A stretch of 64,000 nt of DNA from Hericium rajendrae (taxonomy: Eukaryota > Basidiomycota > Agaricomycetes > Russulales > Hericiaceae), in contig CM065884.1 of the NCBI GenBank assembly GCA_033439255.1, forward strand, positions 744,001-808,000. The letters are read 5' to 3'. Numbering within the stretch: the stretch's first letter is position 1; each line of letters starts with the position of its first letter. Position numbers and translations under genes: made by a program. Below, piece after piece: positions 24,800 through 34,854 of this stretch. The notes beneath the pieces were generated by a model that saw only the letters and a list, made by a program, of their open reading frames with translations, did no database searches and was not told the DNA's origin.

Positions 24800-25839
24800 C
24801 GGGAAGTGTTTTGTTTAGGATTCACAGAAGCGAATTTCGTACCTTCAAAGGAATGCAGGGAGGTTCAGCCTGTTCAGCGACAAAGCAGATGATCTGATAA
24901 GAAAAATTCCATTGCGATCCACGAGGCTGCTAAAGCTATGTCCAAATGGGTTGAACAAAAGCCCGTGAGCAATGGAGCCATCAAAACAGAAAGATCGCGG
25001 TATCATAGCGACATTGAAACAAAGGATGTGATAGATCGAGCACAAAGCAGTGGAAATTTGAGCCCTGTTGCCATAGCGCCAGACCGACAAGACTTCTAGA
25101 ACCTTCCCAAAGCAGGCCCGAATCAATCGCAGAAGTCTCTACATTCATCAAGTGTCAATGCAGATGGGCATTCGACGAAGGGCTTCGCATGGGCAAAGGG
25201 AGTATCAATCGCGGTGGGAGCGGGGGAACAGCCTTGCGAGTATATGGGGAACGAAGAGCCTGTTTTCCAATAGCAAGGGGTCAGCTGCTCGTGGGCGCAT
25301 ATATGCGGCAGATATCCATGCCGCCAGATTGAGGACGAGGAGACGAGAATGGAGGTGTCTCTGGAGAGCGTCTGGGAGAGTGAGTCAATGTGGCAGGGTC
25401 CGTGCGAGGAAGCGCGGCCTTGCGGCAGCTGTGGCGAAAGGGGAAACAATAGCCGCAAGTCAGCCCACTTCCGCTAGTCGAGTATTCTACCTTGGTTTCT
25501 CGACTGAAACCCTTCAGAATTGATGTCAAGGCATCGCCGAGGTGTTTTGAGTGTGTTTGAGCGTCGAGATCAAAGCACAGGGTGGAGGCAGGGGAGGGCA
25601 TGGGTGAGGGCACGCCAGGGAGAGATCAAAGATCAAGAGCGGATTAAGGTTTTGGAGTCGTGTCATGGGCGGAGTTTTGAAATCGCTCAGGTATATAAGC
25701 TGGGGCTCTCGCCGCTCTTTCGCGCCCCCTCTCCCCCCGTCCCCGCCACCCGAATTCCCACGCTTACAAATTCCATTTTCTTTCCATTTTGCTCACTGCC
25801 GCCCTCGTCCTCGACGTCATAACCCAATCTTAGTCCACC
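24800..25839. other. intergenic, TBP promoter region
   Basis: No gene supported over about 1 kb. The TATA box of the TBP gene lies at 25692-25699, followed by a CT-rich leader (25700-25810). Confidence 0.4.
25692..25699 (+). promoter_or_regulatory. TATA box of the TBP gene
   Basis: TATATAAG lies 141 bp before the start codon of the gene for TATA-binding protein itself, followed by a long pyrimidine-rich leader. Confidence 0.6.
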
Positions 25840-25922
25840 ATGTCTTTCGCACTGCCCGCGCGTCAGGTTACGTTCGGTGGTCGTTCCCAGTACCAGCCAC
25901 CGCAGCAGTACCCTCAGGGATC

Positions 25923-25955
<33 letters not shown>

Positions 25956-27057
25956 GCAGCAACCTGCACATGGACTCGCGCTACCGACGGGAGCCAATCT
26001 AAGCCTACCGGGACCTTCATCGCTTGCCTTGCCTGGTCCAGGTCCTGTCACCGCCCACCCCACGTACCAGACCACGCTCCCCACTCCCCAAATCCCTCAG
26101 CCGAAGTCCTATCCTCCTTCCCAGACCCCACCCGCCACATCGCAGAATGCCGTCGCCGGTCCATCAACGCCGGCGCCGATGCAGGTGCCCGCGACGCCGG
26201 TACCTCTGACTCTCGAGCAACAGCATATCACTGCCGTAGAGGGCATTGTGCCGACGCTTCAGAATATCGTGGCCACGGTCAACCTCGACTGTCGGCTAGA
26301 CCTGAAGACCATTGCGCTGCACGCCCGCAACGCTGAATATAACCCCAAGGTTGGTAGACTTCTACTTCTTTGACACTGTCCGCTTGGACATCTTGGAGTG
26401 AGCTCTTGTGCTACCCTGTGTTGCTTCGCGTCTAGCGTTTCGCGGCCGTCATCATGCGCATTCGCGACCCCAAGACGACCGCACTGATCTTCGCGTCGGG
26501 CAAGATGGTCGTCACGGGCGCGAAGTCTGAGGACGACTCGCGTCTCGCGTCGCGCAAGTACGCACGGATCGTGCAGAAGCTCGGCTTCGACGCCAAGTTC
26601 TCGGAGTTTAAGATCCAGAACATTGTCGGCAGCTGCGACGTGAAGTTCCCGATTCGGCTGGAAGGCCTCGCCTACAGCCACGGGCAGTTCAGCAGCTATG
26701 AGCCAGAGGTGCGTGTGCCCAGTGACGTTGAGTTGACGTTCGCTTACGAACGCGTTTCGTCTAGCTGTTCCCTGGCCTCATTTACCGCATGATCAAGCCG
26801 AAAGTCGTGCTTTTGATCTTCGTGTCCGGGAAGATCGTGTTGACGGGCGCAAAGGTAATTATATCCTTTCATCTTTGGTTTCTCTGCCCACGCACACCGA
26901 CTTCCTGAGTTTGAGGCCAGGATAGTCAGGTTTTTGACATCATTTATGGCATTCGACATTTTGCTTACTCTTTCATGCGTGGCGACAGGTCAGGGAGGAG
27001 ATCTACACCGCGTTCAACACGATATACACTGTGCTTTGCGAGTTCCGCAAGCCTTAA
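25840..27057 (+). CDS. TBP1: TATA-binding protein (TBP)
   Basis: General transcription factor that nucleates pre-initiation complexes of all three nuclear RNA polymerases. The N-terminal about 125 residues are proline- and glutamine-rich with a pure glutamine run from CAG/CAA repeats at 25923-25963. The conserved saddle begins [20 protein letters not shown] and carries both direct repeats: first [18 protein letters not shown] then [20 protein letters not shown]; second [20 protein letters not shown] then [20 protein letters not shown]. It ends [10 protein letters not shown] at TAA 27055-27057. Introns are 26350-26435, 26709-26763 and 26855-26988. No frame break. The N-terminus is divergent between fungi; the core is nearly invariant, so the call is secure. 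Confidence 0.98.
25923..25963 (+). repeat. CAG/CAA triplet repeat encoding polyglutamine in TBP
   Basis: About 13 consecutive glutamine codons, mixed CAG and CAA. Length is likely to vary between strains. Confidence 0.85.
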
Positions 27058-27863
27058 TCGTGCACGCCGTTCAAATCCCTGACGGTGGTGCCTCTCGACC
27101 CCTCGCGCACGGTCGTTCATCGCTGGTCTTGCTCAAGGCACGACAGCGTAAAATAGTGGGATGGTCAGGCAGGTAGCGCGCAGCGCGGACATTGTCTGCC
27201 TTGGCCCCTCTTCACACTTCGCCCCCTTCTTTCTTTCTCCCCGGGTTGTCGTTCGACATGCATCATTATCCCCTTCTCCTCCCCCCTTCATCCCCTCCCC
27301 TCTTCATCCATCACATACACATAAATATACACAATATTACTTTATGTTTACGATACGATTCAGATTACTTCGTGAATCCCGTTGCCTTGAGCACACGGTT
27401 GTCAAATGTAGAATAGCAAAATAACTAACAGAGTCCGATACCGATACTAAGCATGCATGGCATCTTGATAAATTCTTCCTTGCGGAGGTGCGTATAAAAA
27501 GATTGTGAACACTGTTGACCGCGAAATCGAGGACCCACTGGAGCGTCATAATGAAGTCAATGGAATTAGGCGCTTGCATGAACTTGAGCTTGAAAGCTTG
27601 AACGTCCGACGTTTCAAGTTTATGGAAGGATCGTCGTGGTCTAATCCGCCAATTTGCTTTGTGACACCGCCTTCGCTCACATCGTACGCACTTCCAGCCT
27701 GCTTCAGTCAATTTGCACATTCCGCCGCATCCAATTATACGTCAGAAAGGACAGAAAGGAGGAAGTGCATTCCGCAGCGGTCCGGAGTTCCACTCCAGTG
27801 CCAAAAGTGCGTCTCCTCCAGGCTCACTAACAACACTTCTCGACATCTGCCACATAGTCATAC
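27058..27863. other. intergenic between TBP and the transposon
   Basis: 3' UTR of TBP with pyrimidine-rich and AT-rich tracts (27220-27350), then unassigned sequence up to the TAC target duplication at 27861. No gene supported. Confidence 0.35.
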
Positions 27864-27949
27864 CACTGGAGAAACCCAAAAATATCATCCGCCGTTATCC
27901 GGCGGAAACAAGTCGTTTTCGCTCAATTTCGGCGAGATATCCACCAAAT
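27864..27949 (+). repeat. left terminal inverted repeat
   Basis: 86 bp, the first 21 identical to the right end; contains CCGCCGTTATCCGGCGG, itself an inverted repeat. Confidence 0.75.
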
Positions 27950-29282
27950 AGCCGCCAGCGGATATTCGGCTGTTAGTAATCCTTTCGGCTTCATTACAGC
28001 CACCTTTTCGCTCGATTTCCACAGCGAAACCGCCAGCACCATTAGAGATCCCCCATTCCCCCTTCCCTTTGGGCCACCGTACTCGTTCAGAATCCATTTG
28101 TATGCCCATTTGCTTCGCTTGAATATAGACCTATTGTACATCCACTATGTGCTAGAACTGTAACACAGTATCTATCTATCCCTGAGCCGTTATTCAAGCC
28201 CCCAATCCAACCCTGGTCTCGAGCAAACCAGTTTAGTAGGATACTGGCCACTCGTATTCAGGCCAGCATCCATCCGAAATGACTATGCTGGACTACCACA
28301 GGATCGTGGCTCAAAAGCGCTCACCGATGCACTTCCTGCTGTACACCATAACAAGCAAATTTTTCGGACCCGCCCACCCTCGCCTCTCTGGGTCTTGCAG
28401 AACTTCAACGACGACGTAACGACAGCATATCTAAGCAATCATCATGAGCACCATGGAGTGGGCGCATAGTAAGAGACTCGACTCACCTAATAATTAGCTC
28501 TTCCCTCGTGTAAAGTCCTAAATATTAAGTTATCGTGCCGCGCTTGTGCATTCACCGTTCGACAAGGATAAGGTCATATCTCTGTATTTATGAGTGATTA
28601 GTTCAGTACGATACCATCACTCGCACCTGTTGCGCAAGGCAAGGCATTGCAGGGCTGGGCAGAAGACGTGTAAACCTGACTATATGCGCATATATGCGCT
28701 GCGAAGGGCCGTAAATACGACAGTCGACATGGCGATCATAGAGGACAATAAGGTTGGATTAAAGAATGTTGCAACATGCTCAGAAATGCCATGCAAAACT
28801 CACTGAATCCACATATCCTCACAGTTTGCACGATCCAGAACCCAACCACAACTCTTAACATCGGAGCTCTTCGCGAAGTCAAGGGTGCAATATCTTCATC
28901 GAGGTCTTGGAGTAGCTGAAGATAGTAAATAGTAGTCAGATCCACTTAAATATGAGACTGAGACTGACGGATAGTCTAAACGACGAACGTCCTGTCTAAG
29001 GGCGCAATGGCCGACGACGGCGAGAAGATGAGTTGATCCTGGGAATTTATGAAGGCTTGAGATGGGATCAGTAGAGAGCTGTCAGATACACGAGGGAAAG
29101 CGGGAGGCAGCGCACTCGACGCCGAGCGACATCGTGGTAAGAAGGAGAAGTACGACTTAGAAAGAAATCGGAGAACAAGGCAAGAACAAGACGCGACGCA
29201 CGTCGCGACTTGCGCCGATGAAATTGCATCACGCGTAAGCTGAAATCTGGCGAAAAGGGAGCCGATACGGAGGTAAGAGGGG

Positions 29283-29357
29283 ATTTGGCGGATATCGCGC
29301 CGAAAGGACTTGTTTCCGCCGAATAACGGCGGCGGCTATTTTTGGGTTTCTCCAGTG
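29283..29357 (-). repeat. right terminal inverted repeat
   Basis: 75 bp; reverse complement matches the left end apart from a 9-11 bp gap and scattered substitutions. Confidence 0.75.
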
Positions 29358-29395
29358 TACAGCCACACAACAGCAAGACCGTCCCTCCTGACTCC

Positions 29396-30658
29396 ATGTC
29401 CACTTCGCAGGACCAGAACGCAATCGTACAGCCGCCCCTCCCGCCCGAGCTCTGGTGGCACATCATCCAGCTCGCGACCGCCGTGCCCGGGCTCTTCGAC
29501 ACCGACATCGCAGATCCCTTCAGCCCCGCCTCACCCGGCGTGCGCAACCTCTGGGACACCACGCACGAGCAAAATGCCGTGATCGCGGCGCAGCGGACGA
29601 AACGATCCCTCGTACGCGTATGCCGGGCGTTCTACACGCTCGCGACGCCGTTGCTATACGAGGCGCTCTACATAGGGCACGAAGACGCGCTCGTGTCACT
29701 GCGCCGCACGCTCGTGCGCTCGCAGGACCAGTCCGCGCGCCCGCTCGGCGCCTACGCGCGGCGGCTCGACCTCGCGCTGCCCGCCACGCAGTTCGACCTC
29801 GAGACGGAGTTCGCAGAATGCCGCGGCAGAACCGCAGCAGACGTCGTCCGGTGCCTGCCGCGCCTCGCGATATTCAGCGCGCTGTGGACGGCGCTCGACC
29901 TCGAGCGCACGCCCGCGCCGGGCATGATCGCGGCGGCGCTCGACGCGGCGTGCCGCGGCACGCTGCGGAAGATCGCCTGGCCGCACCCCGCACAGAGAGG
30001 GCCCGGACGCGGTGTCCACGTCGTACTACGCGAGCGCGCCGGGCCTGCGCACGCTGCTCAGCGACGGCACGCCGCGGTGCTGCGCGCTCGACGGCGCGCT
30101 GCCGCGCACGCTGGCGTTCATGAGCGTGCCCGCGTGTCCGCACCACGACTGCCGCCGCACGGCCGGCGCGCGTACCCCGCGCTCGCGCAGATCGCGATCC
30201 GCGACCCCGTCGGCGCGGACATGCGCTGCCTTGCGCGCTTCCTCGCGGTGCAGGGCGCGCTGCTCACGACCGTGCACCTTAACTTCGGCGTCGACGGGGC
30301 CATCGGCGAGCTGTTCGCTGCGCTGCACGAGAGCTGTCCGAATTTGCGGCACGTCGTGATTGTGTTGGGGTGGTGGCCGCGGTTCGCGCTGCCACTGGGC
30401 GTGCGCCTGCCGGCGCTGATGCATCTGGGGCTGTATCTCCCTGATCGGGGCCTTGGGAGGGAGCACTATGGGGTGTTGAAGTGGGTGCGCGCGATGGTCG
30501 CGCCGGCGTTGCGGGTCGTGCGGTTCATGAATCCGAGGCAGCTGGAGGATCTGCGCGTGGGGAATATGCAGGTTTGGGTTGAGGGTATGCAGGATTTGGC
30601 TGGGCGGCAGCTGCGCTTTGAGGATCCTGAAGGAAGGCGTCTCGATCCGGGCGAATGA
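29396..30658 (+). CDS. F-box-like protein, family 2, copy D
   Basis: The start at 29396 (MSTSQDQN) was chosen because the in-frame upstream ATG at 29342 lies inside the transposon end. Landmarks: LPPELWWHIIQLATAVPGLF, TKRSLVRVCRAFYTLATPL, RFLAVQGALLTTVHLNFG, CPNLRHVVIVLGWW, LMHLGLYLPDRG and RFMNPRQLEDLR. Between about 29998 and 30165 the open frame gives low-complexity arginine/alanine sequence. Another frame over the same bases gives TSYYASAPGLRTLLSDGTPR, which matches the corresponding part of the paralogues. This indicates two compensating indels. GC is very high (about 68%) compared with copies E and F. Function is inferred only from the F-box-like N-terminus. Confidence 0.75.
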   Translation: MSTSQDQNAIVQPPLPPELWWHIIQLATAVPGLFDTDIADPFSPASPGVRNLWDTTHEQNAVIAAQRTKRSLVRVCRAFYTLATPLLYEALYIGHEDALVSLRRTLVRSQDQSARPLGAYARRLDLALPATQFDLETEFAECRGRTAADVVRCLPRLAIFSALWTALDLERTPAPGMIAAALDAACRGTLRKIAWPHPAQRGPGRGVHVVLRERAGPAHAAQRRHAAVLRARRRAAAHAGVHERARVSAPRLPPHGRRAYPALAQIAIRDPVGADMRCLARFLAVQGALLTTVHLNFGVDGAIGELFAALHESCPNLRHVVIVLGWWPRFALPLGVRLPALMHLGLYLPDRGLGREHYGVLKWVRAMVAPALRVVRFMNPRQLEDLRVGNMQVWVEGMQDLAGRQLRFEDPEGRRLDPGE

Positions 30659-31003
30659 TCTCTTGCGGTTGAAAGGGCGCTGCAACTGCTGTTCGTGCGC
30701 GTGCGGCAATTTCCGTCGTGTGGACCTTATCAAGTCCTCATCGACATCCGTGGTCAACATCTCTTCCGTTACTACCATCACTTATCTCGCCCGTCCTGGT
30801 GAAAACACTTGGTCTGAGCACTTAAAACTCATAGAACGTCTGCGGAACATTCACTCATCGTTCCAAGGTAAATTCACGTTTGCGCATTCGCGTCATCATT
30901 CGGTGGGCTGATCTAGTCTCCGAGCAGACCTGACACAGAAGAAAGTTCTGTAGGGCTGATCTACCTTCGCATCGCAATCTTGCGTTAGACACCTGCATCG
31001 ATG

Positions 31004-32324
31004 ATGGCATCGTGGAGCAAGAAACCGGCTCGTGTCCCTAATCTTCCCCCAGAGATATGGACTCACATATTTCGATTCGCAAGTCTAGTGCCAGGCATCT
31101 TCGATGCCGAAGTCGAGGATCCATTCGGCCCCTTGTCCCCAGGGACCACCGTCATGTACAATCGCGGCGCATCTGAAAAGCGCGCGATCCGCACATCCCT
31201 TGTCACGAAGCGATATCTCGTACGCGTCTGCAAGCAGTGGCACGCGCTTGCCATGCCATTTCTTTACGAGTCTATATACATTGGTTTCTGGCATGTTGCG
31301 CCTTCGCTTCGTGACACGTTGGTCGAGTCCGAGCGACGCTCTCGCGAGATCCTGAAGGCCGGGTTGCTCTGGGATGGTGGACACGGCGTTTGGATGTGGC
31401 AATACGGACGGCGAATAATGATGTAGAACAAGATCTTCTGGAATCACCGGGATACCTCTTCTTGGTTGACATCATTCGCTGTCTGCCGCACCTAGAGGTA
31501 TTCTCCACGCGCTGGATGCCTAACTTTTTGGAGCTTGGCTCGCCGCCCGACGCACCGTCGCCTATAGCAGAAGCTTTGAAGCAGACCTGCTGTGCATCGC
31601 TGGGAAGAATATTCTGGCCATGTACCTCATCGGTCCCACAGCGCATTGATGGTCTATTGGCTGTGTCGCCTTCCTTGGTCTCATTATCCCATTTTGAAAC
31701 CATCATCGTTGTCCTCTCATCATGCCATTCTGTCCGACCCTCACATACCTCAGTCTACCTACCTGCGTTACAACTCATGCACGCCGACCTAAACTCCCAA
31801 TCCCTTACCCGTGTCTACGGCAAATATCTCTGCACGACTCCCACGAACAGTCGAACTTTCTTTGCCTAGACCTGTTTCTTGCCTGGCAAGGCCGCACGGT
31901 GACGACCGTCTACATATTCGTCAAGTACTTCCTCGGCGCCCTGCACCCATCGGTCCTCATCCTCAATCGCAACTGTCCGAACCTCCAGCACCTCGTTGTC
32001 GTTTTCCGATTGTGGTCCCCGCTTCCAGCCAGCACGCAACTTCTGACGGCCACCCATCTGGGGTTGTATCTTCCCGACCAGGGCTGTAACGGGAATTACC
32101 GGATGGTGTTTGAGTGGCTCCGGTGCATCAGCTCGTCCACGCTCAAGGTCGTCCGCTTGATGAACCGCCGTGGGTTCGAGGATCTGCGCGTTCGGCATCG
32201 CAGCGCATTTGTGGATGGATGCATGGTATGCAGCCGACTGGGGCTGCGCTTGGAGGATCCTGAGGGAGAGGATGTCGGGCTTACGGCCCAATCTCCGTTG
32301 GACAAGATAGTTTCGGAATGGTGA
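31004..32324 (+). CDS. F-box-like protein, family 2, copy E (frameshifted)
   Basis: Starts MASWSKKPARVPNLPPEIW; an ATG one codon earlier is equally possible. It shares with copy F almost the whole chain: LVPGIFDAEVEDPFGPLSPG, SLVTKRYLVRVCKQWHALAM, YESIYIGFWHV, FSTRWMPNFLELG, EALKQTCCASLGRIFWP, ISLHDSHEQSNFLC, CPNLQHLVVVFRLW and HLGLYLPDQGCNGNYRMVF. Frame breaks are near 31360 (before WWTRRLDVAIRT) and near 31712 (before MPFCPTLTYLSLP). Copy F aligns across both points without a gap in sense. Intronless. Probably an SCF adaptor. Confidence 0.75.
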
Positions 32325-32870
32325 GTTTAGCTTGTCGCTCGATCCTGCCATCGCTAAGTAGCCTTCGAACTGTGATCACAGGTGACTTCAAGACGCGAAG
32401 CTTTAAAGATGGAGATGTTTCCTCAGTTCAATTTATCACGAAACGTGGCCTGCCAGTGTGAACAAGTAGCTGAGGAAGAGCATACGGTGGGTGTGCAATA
32501 TGGTAAAGACACTGCTCCTGCTGTGATTTAAAATACTGTATGCCCATGTGAGATGCACGATTGAGCCGCCGATAGTGTTCGGATTCAAAATATGGTTCAA
32601 TTCTGCAGTGAAATTTACACCAATAGCCCTCCAGCACTACATCTTTGTTGATGCTTTAAACCGCATTCATCAATATGAGCAAGGCACACATTGGAACACA
32701 GTTGTTCTCTTCGAAGAATTAATGGGCTCATAAGATACTTCTTGGGTACTTCACTTCCTTTGTCATCTACCAATCTCAGGGAGCTCTCGACTCAACCGTT
32801 TCTCAAACTATATCTTACATCATAGTTGATCATGAATCACAAACAGTCCTGCGCTGGTTTCTAAACTCAT
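32325..32870. other. 3' flank of copy E, part of a segmental duplication
   Basis: No gene. Segments at 32464-32500 and 32638-32665 resemble 36366-36400 and 36540-36565 downstream of copy F, so the duplication extends past the stop codons. Confidence 0.5.
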
Positions 32871-34168
32871 CTAGAGTTTAGAGTACCTTTGCACCCTTCT
32901 CAGGTAATCGCAGCCTGCCGCGTCTGCGCCTATGATCGTATTGTATACAATTTCTTCGTTTATGGGGATATCCAGAGCCCAGATTGTCTCATGCGGCAGG
33001 CATGCAACCTTTGCGATGAGCCGCAGCTCTTCTTCGGTTGGCTTGGGTATGCCGAGGTCCGCGAAGGTGATGGGAAGACCGACGGAATGCATGAGGCCAA
33101 TATAACGATCGAGTTCGCTGGTGGGTGCGCCGTCAGGATGAGCTGGCAGATGACGCCGAAGGCAACTGCATAAGCTAAGGTGAGTACTGTCTCTGTGTTC
33201 CTCGAGGATAGATATAACCTTTCTCTCCATGTAGCTTCGTATGCAGGATAGAATTATTGACCGCAGTCAAGCCATCATGAATCTGTCATCAAAGATTTAG
33301 TCAGATCTCCCGAATGAAGAAATCAACATACAGCATGGGCTGCGGCGACACCGCCAGACTCGAATCCCAGGCCAGAGAGCAATGTGTTGGCCTCCACGAC
33401 CGCCTCCAGCGCAGGCGTGATCGCATGTCTCCGATTCGCCTCCACAGCCTGCACGCCATACTGGAATAAGATTTCCTCGCACCGCTCGCTAATCGCTGCA
33501 GCCACGTGGGTTGGCAGCCCGCCGCCGAAGCTGGGCGTGTTCCGGATCGCGCGCGCCTCGACGTTCGTGGCGAGCGCGTCGCCGATGCCCGACGCGAGGA
33601 AGCGTGCCGGCGCGTTCGCGATGATGCGCGTGTCGACGAGCACGATCGCGGGATTCGTCGCGAAGAAGCGCCCGCCCTCGAATGTGCCGCCCTGGGTGTA
33701 GAGCACGGAGATCGCGGAGCACGGCGCATCGGTCGATGCCGTTGTCGGGAGGACGGCGACGTCCACGTGCAGGTCGTCCGCGACGGCCTTGGCCTGTGTC
33801 GATCGTTTTACCGCCGCCGAGCGCGATGACGAAGTCGATGGCGGACTCGCGGCCGAAGGCGGACAGGCGGGCGATCTCGTCGCGGGATGCTTCCCCGCTG
33901 AATGTCGCACGCGTCACTGTGAAGTTTTGGCTGAGGGTGGCGATGAGGTCCTTTCCGGCTGTATGTACAATAAGATGTTTGATGGATGATGCTTGAGATT
34001 GAAGAAGCGGTGCTCACCGATTTGGTAGACGACATCATCTGCGAGCAGAAGAGGCGCCTTGCCCAACGGAGCCAGATGTTTGTCGGCATTCTTGAATGCG
34101 GACGGGCCTTGAATGTACTTCCACGGAGACTGGAAGACCCTCTCAGTGATGCCTTTAGGATTGGGCAT
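32871..34168 (-). CDS. GldA-type glycerol dehydrogenase (iron-containing ADH family)
   Basis: NAD-dependent polyol dehydrogenase of the group III iron-containing ADH superfamily, resembling bacterial glycerol dehydrogenase. Start [20 protein letters not shown] at 34168. Landmarks: nucleotide-binding [10 protein letters not shown]; the family signature [38 protein letters not shown] followed by ALATNVEAR; and the metal-binding region with [11 protein letters not shown] and HDGLTAV. The C-terminus contains [20 protein letters not shown]. Introns follow HHPS, KTIDT, AAHAV and HGEK. One frame break near 33133 (G, expected GG) restores [17 protein letters not shown]. Maleylacetate reductase is a related alternative, but the [11 protein letters not shown] motif favours glycerol dehydrogenase. 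It sits between two F-box copies, with a TATA box 88 bp upstream. Confidence 0.85.
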
Positions 34169-34854
34169 GGTGTTGGAATGATTGAGGGGGAGAAGAAACG
34201 GTAAAAGTGTCAGTTCAGACTCAAGAATGTGCAACGGGGTGAAGTGGGCCACCTGCTTATATACATAGTTAGATCAGGGTGTGTATTGATACTGCCCCAT
34301 GCGCATCTAGATGACACCTGAGCCTAGATACATTGCAGGCACCTCCGAGGATGCTGACACGATCTAGACTGGTGACCATGTCTCTCGTACACAATGACGG
34401 ACGAGTCGAGTCGGACACGGTCAGGTGAACGGGGACACCTCAGATGGCATTCAGATAGTGAGATTTGCGGCATTCGCATTCCGAAAGTCAGCGCATCAAC
34501 GAGAAGACGAACGTTATCGTCTCGCGGCACGCTAGTGCACTGTAAAATCATAGAGCTGTTGAAGAACTGCGAGCAAGTTCGACGTTGAACGGAAGGATGT
34601 TGTGCCGCGAGTCCGTCGCCGCGGATCTAGATCTTATCAAGTCGACGTCCGAGTCGACGGTCAAGTTGTCTTCATGCTGCATTCACTACTCATGGTACGC
34701 TGCTGAAGTCAATTGGCCGTACCAAGTTCGTATTGCAGAAGCTTCGCAGCGACGTCCCTCGTATCGTTATAAGGTAATTTAACAATCGCTGGCATGTACA
34801 AGACTATCCAAAGTCCTGGTATTCTTATAACCGTTATTTTAGGGACCCGCGCCG
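34169..34854. other. divergent intergenic region between GldA-type gene and F-box copy F
   Basis: No gene supported over about 690 bp. A minus-strand TATA element is at 34256-34263. Confidence 0.35.
34256..34263 (-). promoter_or_regulatory. TATA box of the GldA-type gene
   Basis: Reads TATATAAG on the minus strand, 88 bp before the start codon. Confidence 0.55.

Larger units (their letters stand above)
27864..29357. mobile_element. non-autonomous CACTA-like DNA transposon (1,494 bp)
   Basis: The two ends are inverted copies starting CACTGGAGAAACCCAAAAAT. The match continues inward for about 75-86 bp with a few substitutions and one 9-11 bp gap, including a GC-rich hairpin (CCGCCG...CGGCGG) and GATATCC. 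The element is flanked by a 3-bp direct repeat TAC (27861-27863 and 29358-29360). Ends beginning CACTG with a 3-bp target duplication are typical of the CACTA/EnSpm group. No transposase, DDE motif or open frame of useful size is inside, so it needs an enzyme supplied from elsewhere. It could instead belong to another superfamily with similar ends. The right end lies 38 bp before the start codon of an F-box-like gene. Confidence 0.75.

Noticed and set aside
29342-29395. In-frame N-terminal extension of F-box copy D
   Set aside because: It begins inside the transposon terminal repeat; the paralogues start at the position of 29396.
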